In this document: positions 1 through 8,990 of the stretch, piece after piece
Layout: every line of letters begins with the position of its first letter
Numbering within the stretch: position 1 is the stretch's first letter
Translations under genes and position numbers: made by a program
The notes under the pieces: generated by a model
Database searches by the model: none
What the model was told of the DNA's origin: nothing
What the model saw: only the letters and a program-made list of their open reading frames with translations
From: Deltaproteobacteria bacterium
GTDB lineage: Bacteria; Desulfobacterota; DSM-4660; Desulfatiglandales; HGW-15
Length of the DNA: 38,720 nucleotides
Direction: 5' to 3'
Assembly: GCA_016930835.1 (NCBI GenBank)
Contig: JAFGGA010000165.1
Coordinates: 1 to 38,720, forward strand

Positions 1-683
1 TATTGGATTTCAGGTTGGATCTGGATGCAATACGGGCGGCCGTGACTCCCGAGACAAAGATCATATTCATCAATAATCCCAATAATCCCACGGGCTCCGC
101 CCTTCCAATGGATGAAGTATCGGCTTTTCTTCAATCCATACCTTCCGATGTAATCGTTGTGATGGATGAGGCCTATATGGACTTTGTAACCGATAAAAAT
201 ATCGCAAAAGGGCTTGATCTTCTAGAAACCTTTTCTTCCATTATTGTATTGCGGACGTTTTCAAAGCTTTACGGCCTCGCCGGATTACGGGTAGGATACG
301 GGTTCTCATCTGAAAAGATCATCGATTATATGAATCGCGTTCGACAACCATTCAATGTGAATACGCTCGCTCAAGTAGGGGCAACGGCTGCCTTGGGTGA
401 TTCAGCGTTTGTGTCTGAAACATTGGCGATCGTTAGGGATGGATTGTCCTACCTGTTTGATGAACTGGAGAAAATCGGACTTGAGTATTTACCGACCCAG
501 ACGAATTTTTTCCTGATCAAAGTCCCCATGGGCGGAAAAAGGCTTTATGAACTTATGCTCAAGGAAGGGGTGATCATCAGGGCGATGGATAGTTATGGTT
601 TGAAGGATTATATCCGGATCAATGTGGGCCTTCCGGAAGAAAATGAGCGATTCATTGAGACCTTAAAAAGGATCCTGGGATGA
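1..683 (+). CDS. hisC: Histidinol-phosphate aminotransferase, C-terminal part (5' end outside window)
   Basis: PLP-dependent class I/II aminotransferase that converts imidazole-acetol phosphate and glutamate to histidinol phosphate in histidine synthesis. The frame is open from the window edge, so the start lies upstream and about 226 codons are visible of a usual 350-370. Visible family marks are the NNPNNPTG loop, the DEAYMDF segment with the pyridine-contacting Asp, the Schiff-base Lys in FSKLYGLAGLR (codon 264-266), and the C-terminal Arg in RINVG that binds the substrate carboxylate. The stop codon overlaps the cmk start as ATGA, so the two are translationally coupled. HisC is the usual name for this family next to cmk in deltaproteobacteria, but close relatives can act on aromatic amino acids, so the exact substrate is inferred. 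Confidence 0.9.
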   Translation, partial: LDFRLDLDAIRAAVTPETKIIFINNPNNPTGSALPMDEVSAFLQSIPSDVIVVMDEAYMDFVTDKNIAKGLDLLETFSSIIVLRTFSKLYGLAGLRVGYGFSSEKIIDYMNRVRQPFNVNTLAQVGATAALGDSAFVSETLAIVRDGLSYLFDELEKIGLEYLPTQTNFFLIKVPMGGKRLYELMLKEGVIIRAMDSYGLKDYIRINVGLPEENERFIETLKRILG

Positions 684-1342
684 ATGCCATTATCACTATT
701 GACGGCCCGGCCGGTGCGGGAAAGAGTACGATAAGCCGATTATTGGCTAAAGAGTTGGACTATCTTTATCTGGATACCGGCGCCATGTACCGCGCGGTTG
801 CCCTTCAGGCCCAACGGGAAGGAATATATTCCCATGACGGCGAGGCACTCATGAGGATGTGCCGAGATATGGATATCCATTTTTTCCAAAAGAACAAAGG
901 CGATACCCTTATTTTTATAGGAAACGAGAATGTATCTTCGGCCATCAGGACCCCGGAGATGGACATGCTCGCTTCCGATATATCCGCCATCCAAGAGGTC
1001 CGGCAGGCCATGACCGATTTGCAGCGAAAAATAGGCGAAACAGGTCGTTTGGTGGCGGAAGGCCGGGATATGGGGACGGTGGTATTTCCTGATGCGAAAG
1101 ATAAATTTTTTATCACGGCTTCAACAAAGGCCAGGGCGGAAAGGAGATACAAGGAACGGATACAAAGAGGCGAATCCGTGCTCTTGACGGATGTTGAAGC
1201 GGAAATGGTCAAACGCGATGAACAAGATCGATCAAGGACCATTGCACCCCTCCAACCCGCGGATGATGCGGTTGTGATTGATACAAGCATGTTGGATATT
1301 AACCAGGTTATTCAGAAAATCCACGAATACTTGAAGGTTTAA
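680..1342 (+). CDS. cmk: Cytidylate (CMP/dCMP) kinase
   Basis: Transfers phosphate from ATP to CMP or dCMP in pyrimidine nucleotide recycling; cytosolic. The 220-residue length is normal for the family. The P-loop GPAGAGKST is at residues 9-17, followed by the YLDTGAMYRA nucleotide-binding segment and the EGRDMGTVVFPDA segment (Arg and Asp of the CMP site). A lid-type stretch with RRYKER and the RDEQDRSR motif follows near residues 150-180. The ATG overlaps the hisC stop by 4 bases. The next gene is ribosomal protein S1, and cmk-rpsA adjacency is widely conserved in bacteria, which supports the call. Confidence 0.97.
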   Translation: MNAIITIDGPAGAGKSTISRLLAKELDYLYLDTGAMYRAVALQAQREGIYSHDGEALMRMCRDMDIHFFQKNKGDTLIFIGNENVSSAIRTPEMDMLASDISAIQEVRQAMTDLQRKIGETGRLVAEGRDMGTVVFPDAKDKFFITASTKARAERRYKERIQRGESVLLTDVEAEMVKRDEQDRSRTIAPLQPADDAVVIDTSMLDINQVIQKIHEYLKV

Positions 1343-1513
1343 AGACTGACGGCCACCCCGTTCTTTGATTCAGGGTTCGGGGTCATCAGGATATGAGTTT
1401 GTAGATTTCAATAAAAAAGCAATCAAATAGTTGCTATTTGCAATTATATTTGATAACAATACGCGGTTATATTCCCATTTATGGGGCAAAATTTCTAGGG
1501 GGTTATCAGTTTA

Positions 1514-3577
1514 ATGGACAAACTTACAAACCAAACAATGACGGACGATGCGAACAACAATGAAGAAGATCAATCCTTTCAAGGGGTCGAATCTGAAACA
1601 CAAAAAACCATTATGGATGAAACGGATGGGGGCGTAACCAGAGTGAATGGCGGTTCCACGGATCCGGACGAATCGCTGGCGTCTTCATCATCTATCCAAC
1701 ATCCTTCAAAATCAAAAGAGGAGAAGAAGGATAAAGGTGGTCTGGATAAGGATTCTGAGCAGGAGAGCTTCATGGAGCTTTATGAGACCAGCCTGAAAAG
1801 TATTCAGGAAGGTGAACTTGTTTCCGGTGAAATCGTCATGATCGGAAAGGAATATGTCCTCGTTGATATCGGGTATAAATCCGAGGGCCAGATCCGGATT
1901 AATGAATTCATTGACGCAGACGGCAACTTAACCGCGAATGTAGGGGATAAGGTGGATGTCCTTCTGGAGAGGAGAGAGGATGAAGACGGTCGAATTATCC
2001 TTTCTAAAGAAAAAGCCGCTAAGATCAAGATTTGGGATGAGATTAAAGAGATATATGAAAAGGACGGCACCATCACCGGAAAGATCGTTTCACGACTCAA
2101 AGGGGGTATGGCTGTTGATATCGGCCTTCAAGCCTTTTTGCCCGGTTCACAAATCGATCTTAAGCCCATTAGAAATTTTGACTCCCTTATCGATACAATC
2201 CATGAGTTTAAAATCTTAAAATACAATAAACGCCGGTCCAATATCGTTTTATCCCGTAGGGCCATTTTGGAATCAGATCGAAAATCATTAAGAGAAAAGA
2301 CCTTGGACGTTCTGGAAGAAGGTGCTGTACTGGAAGGCGTGGTGAAAAACATAACGGATTACGGCCTTTTTATTGATCTGGGCGGCATTGACGGCTTGCT
2401 CCATATTACGGATATGTCTTGGGGGCGGGTGGGTCATCCATCGGAGATGTGTAAACTGGGTGATACCATTAAGGTCAAGGTCCTAAAGTTTGACAAAGAA
2501 AAGGAGAGGGTCTCCCTGGGCCTGAAACAGCTTAACCAGGATCCATGGTTAAAAGCGGATGAAAAATATCCCATTCACACGAAGGTAAAAGGGCGGATTG
2601 TAAGCTTAGCGGACTACGGGGCTTTTGTAGAAATTGAGGAAGGGATTGAAGGGTTGATCCATGTTTCTGAAATCTCTTGGACCCGGAAGATCCGTCACCC
2701 CTCTCAGGTCCTAAAGGTCAATGACATAGTGGATGCGGTTGTTTTAAATATAGATATCCCGAATAAACGTATCTCGTTAGGTCTAAAACAGGTCGAACCG
2801 AACCCTTGGGACATTATCGGTGAAAAATATCCCGTGGGTACTACCATTGAAGGCAAGATCAAAAATATTACCGATTTCGGCATCTTCATTGGCATTGATG
2901 AGGGAATCGATGGGCTCGTTCATATTTCGGACATTTCCTGGACCAAGAGGATCAAGCACCCTTCGGAGCTTTACAAAAAAGGGCAAGAGGTGCAGGCAGT
3001 GGTTCTCAATATTGATGAATCAAATGAGCGGTTTTCTTTGGGTATCAAGCAGTTGACACCCGATCCATGGATCGAGATCCCGATCAAATATCAGCCGGGC
3101 ACCCGTGTGACGGGAACAGTCACGAACATTACGGATTTCGGCGTATTTGTGGAGATTGAAGAAGGCATTGAGGGGTTGATCCATGTTTCTGAATTAACTA
3201 AGGAAAAGGGTGGGAATCCCTTGAGTAGATTTAAGATAGACGATGTTATCCAAGCTAAGGTGATCAACGTCTCAAAAGAAGAAAAAAAGATCGGGCTTTC
3301 CATTAGGAAGTTGGAAGAGAGCGAGGAAAAGGATATCTATAAGACCTACCTTAACAGTAGCAACGGCGCTACTTCAAATCTGGGTGACTTGCTTAGGGCC
3401 GGGATGCTTAATCTTGAGGCCAAAGTGACCAAGGAAGAGAACAAATCGGCGGATGTTTCAACAGAGGGCGACCAGGATAACCTGAAGACGAAATCTCAGG
3501 GGGATGAGCGGCATGCGGAAGAAGGCCCCGGAGACGATCGAGCGGATGATAGCGATGATGATGGCCCTTCAGCTTAA
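1514..3577 (+). CDS. rpsA: 30S ribosomal protein S1, six S1 domains with acidic N- and C-terminal extensions
   Basis: RNA-binding protein that helps the 30S subunit unfold and bind mRNA during initiation. Six S1 (OB-fold) repeats can be read at about residues 100-166, 185-255, 270-337, 355-424, 442-511 and 529-598. The last four share the pattern G..v.G.V.nItDyGlFv.i..GidGLiHvSe. At 687 residues it is about 130 longer than E. coli S1 (557). The extra length is an approximately 95-residue Asp/Glu/Ser-rich N-terminal segment and an approximately 90-residue acidic C-terminal tail ending DDRADDSDDDGPSA. An AGGGGG ribosome-binding site lies 11 bases before the ATG. A 171-base AT-rich gap separates it from cmk, so it may have its own promoter. 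Confidence 0.95.
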   Translation: MDKLTNQTMTDDANNNEEDQSFQGVESETQKTIMDETDGGVTRVNGGSTDPDESLASSSSIQHPSKSKEEKKDKGGLDKDSEQESFMELYETSLKSIQEGELVSGEIVMIGKEYVLVDIGYKSEGQIRINEFIDADGNLTANVGDKVDVLLERREDEDGRIILSKEKAAKIKIWDEIKEIYEKDGTITGKIVSRLKGGMAVDIGLQAFLPGSQIDLKPIRNFDSLIDTIHEFKILKYNKRRSNIVLSRRAILESDRKSLREKTLDVLEEGAVLEGVVKNITDYGLFIDLGGIDGLLHITDMSWGRVGHPSEMCKLGDTIKVKVLKFDKEKERVSLGLKQLNQDPWLKADEKYPIHTKVKGRIVSLADYGAFVEIEEGIEGLIHVSEISWTRKIRHPSQVLKVNDIVDAVVLNIDIPNKRISLGLKQVEPNPWDIIGEKYPVGTTIEGKIKNITDFGIFIGIDEGIDGLVHISDISWTKRIKHPSELYKKGQEVQAVVLNIDESNERFSLGIKQLTPDPWIEIPIKYQPGTRVTGTVTNITDFGVFVEIEEGIEGLIHVSELTKEKGGNPLSRFKIDDVIQAKVINVSKEEKKIGLSIRKLEESEEKDIYKTYLNSSNGATSNLGDLLRAGMLNLEAKVTKEENKSADVSTEGDQDNLKTKSQGDERHAEEGPGDDRADDSDDDGPSA

Positions 3578-3688
3578 TAAAAGGAGGGGATTAGTTCGAG
3601 GAAATTTCTCAATCATTTGGGTTGACTAGGTAATACCCTATATCGATTGAAATGAGATATTTTCCAATCACCTTTTTCTCCATGAAAG

Positions 3689-4582
3689 ATGCCTAAGCAA
3701 AAGCATTCCATACTCCTCGTCCTGGCAATACTTGGCGGAGTTATCATATTCCTGGGTATGGTGATGTTGGTTGCTCTTCAAATTGCGGGACCATCCTCGG
3801 GTTTGACTTTTGAAGAGAAGATAGGGGTCATTCCTATTTATGGCACCATTATGAATGCCGAGCCCGTCATTTTTCAACTCATCAAATTCAAGAAGGATAA
3901 AAGAATCAAGGCCATTGTTCTCAGGGTCGATTCTCCAGGCGGTGGTGTGGGCGCCGCGCAAGAGATTTATCGGGAGATCAGAAAGACCATGGCCGCCAAA
4001 AGAGTGGTCGTCTCCATGGGTGGTGTGGCGGCTTCGGGAGGATATTATGTTGCTGCTGCCGCCGACAAGATAGTGGCCAACCCCGGAACCATCACCGGTA
4101 GTATCGGTGTAATCATGGAGTTTATCCAGATGGAAGAACTCTTGAAAAAGATCGGTATTACATTGGAAGTGATCAAGAGCGGTGAATTCAAAGACATCGG
4201 GTCCCCGCATCGGAAAATATCCGAAAGAGAGCGGGAGTTGATGAATCACCTAATTGCCGACATCCAGGATCAATTTGTCAGTGCCGTTGCTGATGGGAGA
4301 GGCCTTTCCAAGGAGGCCGTTAGGGAGATCGCCGATGGGCGTATCATCTCCGGGGCCATGGCTAAGGAATTGGGTCTGGTTGATCAATTGGGTAATTTTC
4401 AGGATGCAGTGGAACTTGCAAAAAAATTATGCGGCATAAAAGGTGAAGTCGGGCTGATATATCCGGAAAAAGCCAAGATCGGAATATGGGATCTCATCTC
4501 CCAAAAGGCAACCACGGCTCTCTACAAGGTCGTCCTTGATCTGACCATGCCTCATTTAGAATACCGTTGGAAGGGACAATGA
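3689..4582 (+). CDS. sppA: Signal peptide peptidase SppA (membrane-anchored serine protease)
   Basis: Inner-membrane serine protease that degrades leftover signal peptides; the active side faces the periplasm. At 297 residues it is the short single-domain form (as in Bacillus), not the double-length E. coli form. Residues 7-33 form one membrane anchor. The catalytic Ser is Ser116 in VAASGGYYVA and the general-base Lys is Lys168 in SGEFKDIGSP; their spacing of 52 matches the 147/199 pair of the Bacillus enzyme. DSPGGGVGA (81-89) is the oxyanion region. The ribosome-binding site is weak (GAAAG just upstream), and a four-codon out-of-frame ATG at 3682 overlaps this start. It converges on the Sua5/YrdC gene with an 11-base gap. 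Confidence 0.94.
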   Translation: MPKQKHSILLVLAILGGVIIFLGMVMLVALQIAGPSSGLTFEEKIGVIPIYGTIMNAEPVIFQLIKFKKDKRIKAIVLRVDSPGGGVGAAQEIYREIRKTMAAKRVVVSMGGVAASGGYYVAAAADKIVANPGTITGSIGVIMEFIQMEELLKKIGITLEVIKSGEFKDIGSPHRKISERERELMNHLIADIQDQFVSAVADGRGLSKEAVREIADGRIISGAMAKELGLVDQLGNFQDAVELAKKLCGIKGEVGLIYPEKAKIGIWDLISQKATTALYKVVLDLTMPHLEYRWKGQ

Positions 4583-4592
4583 TTTCAGGATA

Positions 4593-5180
4593 TCAGAAAA
4601 AACTGACATCTCCTTTCCCCTTGCGAATCACTTCCGGGACGTCTCCGATAAGAGATATCACACTGGAAGGGTTCGGATACAGGACCCCGCCGTCAATCAC
4701 TATTTGGATATGAGAAGAATAGGCCTCTTCAATAGCGTAAGGGTTATCTAATTCCGCGCTAGTGCTGATAATGGGGCGACCCAGGGTCTCCACAATCGCC
4801 AGACAGATGTTATTGTCGGGGACCCGGATACCCACTGTTTTGCGTTTCGTCAACATGATTTTTGGAACGAGTTTGGTTCCTTCTAAGATAAATGTGTAGG
4901 GTCCGGGGAGTAATCGTTTCATGGTTTTATAGGCGTAATTGGAGACCTGGGCATATCGGCTGATCTCTTTCAGGTTATCGCATATGATGGAGAAAGGTTG
5001 CTTGAGAGGTCTATTTTTGAGTCGATATATGAGCTGTATCCCTTTTTTGTTATACAGGTCACATCCGATTCCATAAAATGTGTCCGTGGGATAGACGATG
5101 ATCCCGCCTTGGTCCAATACATCACAGACCTTCTTGATCAGGCGCTGTTGCGGGTTTTGAGGGTTAATGGAGATGATCAT
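4593..5180 (-). CDS. Threonylcarbamoyl-AMP synthase, Sua5/YrdC/YwlC family
   Basis: Makes threonylcarbamoyl-AMP from threonine, bicarbonate and ATP for the t6A37 modification of ANN-decoding tRNAs. The 195-residue product is a single YrdC domain without the C-terminal Sua5 domain. Visible marks are YPTDTFYGIGCD near the N-terminus, the KNRPLKQPFS nucleotide-binding motif, LLPGPYTFIL, the basic segment KRKTVGIRVPD, and RPIISTSAELD near the active site. I start at the ATG at 5180, whose reading (MIISINPQNPQQ) resembles the family N-terminus. A TTG in frame at 5216 is less likely because it lies inside a TTGACA sequence that could be the gene's own -35 box and has no ribosome-binding site. Convergent with sppA, divergent from the prepilin peptidase. 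Confidence 0.9.
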   Translation of the reverse strand: MIISINPQNPQQRLIKKVCDVLDQGGIIVYPTDTFYGIGCDLYNKKGIQLIYRLKNRPLKQPFSIICDNLKEISRYAQVSNYAYKTMKRLLPGPYTFILEGTKLVPKIMLTKRKTVGIRVPDNNICLAIVETLGRPIISTSAELDNPYAIEEAYSSHIQIVIDGGVLYPNPSSVISLIGDVPEVIRKGKGDVSFF

Positions 5181-5244
5181 AATAGAATGCCTATCTGAAA
5201 AGCATTTTTTTGTCAATGGATTAGGGGGTAATGAGGAGCCATAA

Positions 5245-6021
5245 ATGACATTTTATGAGACGTCCATTGTATTTGCTTTTTTGTTCGGCCTGATCTTTGG
5301 AAGTTTTTTGAATGTATGCATCTATCGTATACCTAGAAAAAAATCGCTCATTATGCCATCTTCCAGCTGTCCTCATTGTGGGGAGCGTATTCGATTTTAT
5401 GATAATATTCCACTTGTCAGTTATCTCATCCTATTCGGCAAATGTCGTCATTGCCGCACAAAGATTCCCGTCCGATATCCCATCGTGGAATTGATAACCG
5501 GTCTATTAAGCCTTTTCCTCTTTATCCGATACGATATCAGTATTTATTCGGTTTCCATTTTTTTGTTTTCCGCATCCTTGGTGGTCATCACATTCATTGA
5601 CCTTTATCATCAGATCATTCCTGATGTTATCTCGATCCCCGGTATGATCGTGGGGTTGGCCATTTCATTTTTACCGGGCCATGTCGGATGGCTTGACTCG
5701 ATCATCGGGATTCTCGCGGGCGGCGGCGGCCTTTATCTTGTCGCCGTTTTATTCGAGAAGTTAACCGGTAAGGAGGGCATGGGCGGTGGGGATGTCAAGC
5801 TCCTGGGCATGATCGGCGCATGGATGGGATGGAAGGCATTACCGTTTGTCATTCTTTTTTCATCGTTGCTGGGGACCATTGTGGGTGGTGGCGCCCTGTT
5901 GATATACCGCCGCGGTTTGCAGACTCGAATACCGTTTGGCCCGTTCTTGGCCTTGGGGGCCCTAGCCTATCTTTTCTTTGGTGATGAGTTGTTAGCATGG
6001 TATTACGGGATTCTTTCGTAA
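5245..6021 (+). CDS. pilD: Prepilin peptidase / N-methyltransferase (A24 family, PilD/GspO type)
   Basis: Inner-membrane aspartic protease that cleaves type IV prepilin or type II secretion pseudopilin leaders and methylates the new N-terminal residue. The N-terminal domain has the two zinc pairs Cys42/Cys45 and Cys67/Cys70, as in the bifunctional methylating form. The catalytic aspartates are Asp118 (in TFIDLYHQIIPD) and Asp182 (in the GMGGGDVKL version of the GxGD motif). At 258 residues with several hydrophobic helices it has a normal size. GAGGAG lies 8 bases before the ATG. No pilins or assembly ATPases are next to it; the following genes are a two-component pair. PilC is 16 kb downstream. 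Confidence 0.95.
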   Translation: MTFYETSIVFAFLFGLIFGSFLNVCIYRIPRKKSLIMPSSSCPHCGERIRFYDNIPLVSYLILFGKCRHCRTKIPVRYPIVELITGLLSLFLFIRYDISIYSVSIFLFSASLVVITFIDLYHQIIPDVISIPGMIVGLAISFLPGHVGWLDSIIGILAGGGGLYLVAVLFEKLTGKEGMGGGDVKLLGMIGAWMGWKALPFVILFSSLLGTIVGGGALLIYRRGLQTRIPFGPFLALGALAYLFFGDELLAWYYGILS

Positions 6022-6036
6022 AGGGGAATGAACCGG

Positions 6037-7593
6037 ATGATTTCATTTTCGGGTTTAAGGGCCAATATATTGCTGCAACTCATATTTTTGATTATCGCAG
6101 CCATGCTTTTGGTCAACGTCGCCATGATGAAATTTTCGGAAGGGGGTCTTATCCAGGCAAAGGTGTTAACGGGGCGGTTATTGGTCCAGAGCGTGGAACA
6201 ATATCTGCGCTGCTCCTTTTTCAATCAGGATCGATCCATCAGCGATTTGCGATCAGATCTCAAGGCGCCATACGAGTTGGGACGATTGCTGAACGTCAGT
6301 GAATATTCCGAACTCACGATCGTGGATCAAGGCGGGGGGGTTGTTTTTTCCATCGGCCCTGAAAACGGCAAGACATCCCGTGTTTCTCTTGCCAGGACGG
6401 CTATGGCAAACGGTGCCCGGGCCGTTCATTACAGCGGCAGCACATGGGGCGTTATTTGGTTGAACCATAAAGACGTCAGTCTGTCGGCCCCCCTGACACG
6501 AGAAGGCCGAAATGTTGGCGGAATGGTCATTGTTTCATCACTTCAGCCTGTTTATCAGAGCCTAAGACAGTCAGAGAAGGTGGTCCTTTTTTATATCCTC
6601 CTGGATACGATCATTCTGGCCATTGTGGGCATATATATCTTGTCACGGATTGTCATCAGGCCCATACAAAAACTCCTGGCCATGACAGTGGAATATAAAG
6701 ACGGGTATGTTATCCCGTCATTTGCGGAGCCCTCGAAAAATGAAATCGGCAACCTTTCCCGCTCTTTGAGTCGTATGCTGAAACGGCTGGACGAGAATAA
6801 GAAGGAATTACGGACCCACATCGCGTCGTTGGAAAAGGCCAATGAGGAACTAAAAAAGGCCCAGGATGAAATCATTCGGTCTGAAAAATTCGCATCAGTG
6901 GGGCGGCTTTCGGCCGGGATAGCCCATGAGATTGGGAATCCCATCGGCATCGTATTGGGCTATCTGGACTTAATCAAGAAAGGAAAAACCAGCGAGGAAG
7001 AAACGAGAGATTTTCTGGATCGGATGGAATCGGAGATCACACGGATTCATGTGATCATCAAGCAACTTCTGGATTTTTCGAGACCGTCCAGTGGAAAGCC
7101 TGAAAGGATCCACCTCCATGAATTGATTAAAGATGCCATTGATATGATGAAGCCTCAGCCCATGATGGAGGAAATCCAAATTTTTTTTCACCTGGAGGCG
7201 TCCAAGGATGAGATTTTCGTGGATCCAAACCATTTTCAGCAGGTATTTTTAAACATCATCCTGAATGCCGCTGATGCATTAGCTGGAAAAGACCCTTTCA
7301 ATGGCACCCGAAAGACGCTGAATATAACCAGTGTTGACGCGAATCCCTTTATTGAGGTACGGTTCCGGGATAACGGCGTGGGGATCTCCGGCGATGAGAT
7401 CGTGCATGTTTTTGATCCCTTTTATACGACCAAAGAACCCGGCAAAGGCACCGGTCTCGGGCTTTCCGTGTGTTATCGCATCATGGAGAGTTATGGCGGG
7501 ACCATAAGTGTGGAGAGTCAACAGGGAGAAGGAACAACGGTTATCATCAAAGTCCCGATTTATCAGAATGATGAAGAGAAGGAAAGGGAATGA
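6037..7593 (+). CDS. Membrane sensor histidine kinase (HAMP, HisKA, HATPase_c)
   Basis: Sensor half of a two-component system. Two membrane helices (about residues 9-30 and 183-208 from this start) bracket a periplasmic sensor of about 150 residues. These are followed by a HAMP-like segment, a coiled coil, the HisKA dimerisation helix with the phosphoacceptor His297 in GIAHEIGNP, and the ATPase domain with NAADAL, DNGVGIS, FDPFYTTK and GKGTGLGLS. I prefer the ATG at 6037: the AAGGGG at 6021-6026 is 10 bases away, but only one base from the in-frame ATG at 6028, which would add three residues. The stop overlaps the next gene (ATGA), so the cognate regulator is clear. The ligand is not readable from sequence. 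Confidence 0.93.
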   Translation: MISFSGLRANILLQLIFLIIAAMLLVNVAMMKFSEGGLIQAKVLTGRLLVQSVEQYLRCSFFNQDRSISDLRSDLKAPYELGRLLNVSEYSELTIVDQGGGVVFSIGPENGKTSRVSLARTAMANGARAVHYSGSTWGVIWLNHKDVSLSAPLTREGRNVGGMVIVSSLQPVYQSLRQSEKVVLFYILLDTIILAIVGIYILSRIVIRPIQKLLAMTVEYKDGYVIPSFAEPSKNEIGNLSRSLSRMLKRLDENKKELRTHIASLEKANEELKKAQDEIIRSEKFASVGRLSAGIAHEIGNPIGIVLGYLDLIKKGKTSEEETRDFLDRMESEITRIHVIIKQLLDFSRPSSGKPERIHLHELIKDAIDMMKPQPMMEEIQIFFHLEASKDEIFVDPNHFQQVFLNIILNAADALAGKDPFNGTRKTLNITSVDANPFIEVRFRDNGVGISGDEIVHVFDPFYTTKEPGKGTGLGLSVCYRIMESYGGTISVESQQGEGTTVIIKVPIYQNDEEKERE

Positions 7594-8960
7594 CCGTAAA
7601 ACAGGTTTTAATCGTTGATGATGAAAAAAACATGCGGCATATGCTCCAGGTGATGCTGAATAAGGAGGGGTACATTACGAAAACGGCGGCAGACGGTGTG
7701 GAGGCCCTTTCCTCCATGGAAACGGATCATTTTGATTTTATCCTTTGTGACCTGAAAATGCCCAGGATGGACGGCATGTCATTCCTTAAGGAATCAAAAT
7801 CCAGATTTCCTGAAAAGACCTTCATCATGATGTCCGCCTATGGGACGGTGGATACGGCCCTGGAGGCCATGAAGATCGGGGCCTATGATTATATCTCCAA
7901 ACCTTTTAAGACCGATGAGGTCCTATTGACCCTGAAAAAGGCCGAGGAACGGGAGCGGCTTAAACAAGAAAATCTCATGCTGCACGACAAGATCAAACAG
8001 ATTGAACAGAAATATTCCTTCGGCAATATTGTGGCCAGGAGTGAGGCCATGGCCCATGTGTTTGAATTGGTGGAAAAGGTTGCGGCCCATAAGACAACGG
8101 TCCTGATAACCGGTGAAAGCGGGACAGGTAAGGAATTGATTGCCAAGGAGATTTATTCTCAAGGGGCCCGGTCCTCCGGTCCATTGGTGTCCATTAACTG
8201 TGGCGGGATACCTGAAAATCTATTGGAGAGCGAGTTGTTCGGCTTTAAAAAAGGGGCCTTTACGGATGCCATCAGGGATAAACCGGGGCTTTTCCAGGAG
8301 GCGGATAAAGGCACCCTGTTTCTGGATGAGATCGGTGAACTCCCGTTGACCCTCCAGGTCAAACTCCTTCGGGTGTTGCAGGAAGGGGAAATTACCCCCT
8401 TGGGTTCAACCGAAACCCGTAAGATTGATGTCCGGGTTATTGCAGCCACGGCCAGGGATCTGCATACAGAAGTGGAGGCAGGACGTTTTCGGGAAGATCT
8501 GTTCTACCGTATTCATGTCATGACCATTCATATCCCGCCTTTGAGGGAACGACGGGGAGACATACCTTTACTGATCGGATATTTTATTGATCGCTTTAAT
8601 AAAAAGTTGGATAAAAACATCGAAGGCCTTTCTTCGGAGGCCATGCCCGTTCTGATGGGGTATTCGTGGCCGGGGAATGTCAGGGAGCTGGAGAATGTCC
8701 TGGAGCGTGCCATGATCCTTGCCAAAGGGCGATGGATCACACCATCTGACCTTCCATCATCCGTGCTGTTCGACCCGCATTCCCCCTCATCCACCCAACC
8801 TGAGCACACCCTATCCATTAAAAAGGCCACCAGGCATCTGGAGAGGAATCTTATTAAGCAGGCCCTTGAATTGACCGGCGGCAACCGTTCCAAGGCCGCC
8901 AAGATCCTTGAGATCAGCCGCCCCATTCTGATTGCCAAGATCAAAGAGTTCGGGCTTTAA
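7590..8960 (+). CDS. Sigma54-dependent response regulator (REC, AAA+, Fis-type HTH)
   Basis: NtrC-family transcription activator, partner of the kinase upstream (4-base overlap). The receiver domain spans residues 4-120 with Asp10, Asp11 and phosphoacceptor Asp54 (CDLKMPRMDG) and Lys in YISKPF. The AAA+ domain spans about 147-380, with Walker A GESGTGKE at 175-182 and the sigma54-contact loop GAFTDA at 222-227, a common variant of GAFTGA. The C-terminal Fis-type helix-turn-helix includes GGNRSKAAKILEISR. 456 residues is normal. The pair resembles AtoSC/ZraSR-type systems, but the target genes cannot be told. I found no convincing -24/-12 promoter in this window that it might control. Confidence 0.95.
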   Translation: MTVKQVLIVDDEKNMRHMLQVMLNKEGYITKTAADGVEALSSMETDHFDFILCDLKMPRMDGMSFLKESKSRFPEKTFIMMSAYGTVDTALEAMKIGAYDYISKPFKTDEVLLTLKKAEERERLKQENLMLHDKIKQIEQKYSFGNIVARSEAMAHVFELVEKVAAHKTTVLITGESGTGKELIAKEIYSQGARSSGPLVSINCGGIPENLLESELFGFKKGAFTDAIRDKPGLFQEADKGTLFLDEIGELPLTLQVKLLRVLQEGEITPLGSTETRKIDVRVIAATARDLHTEVEAGRFREDLFYRIHVMTIHIPPLRERRGDIPLLIGYFIDRFNKKLDKNIEGLSSEAMPVLMGYSWPGNVRELENVLERAMILAKGRWITPSDLPSSVLFDPHSPSSTQPEHTLSIKKATRHLERNLIKQALELTGGNRSKAAKILEISRPILIAKIKEFGL

Positions 8961-8990
8961 AGATTTTTGCATGCCACACAAGGAATTGCT

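Noticed and set aside
1343-1513. Promoter boxes upstream of rpsA (TTGCTA/TTGCAA with AT-rich -10 candidates)
   Set aside because: No pair has both an acceptable spacer (16-18) and a good match, so it is not listed.
3668-4249. Open frame of 193 codons on the minus strand opposite sppA
   Set aside because: SppA on the plus strand has a full set of catalytic residues; the antisense frame has no recognisable motif and is a by-product of codon use.
5178-5216. TTG start at 5216 for the Sua5/YrdC gene
   Set aside because: No ribosome-binding site, and the TTG lies in a TTGACA that may be the -35 box; the ATG at 5180 gives the usual family N-terminus.
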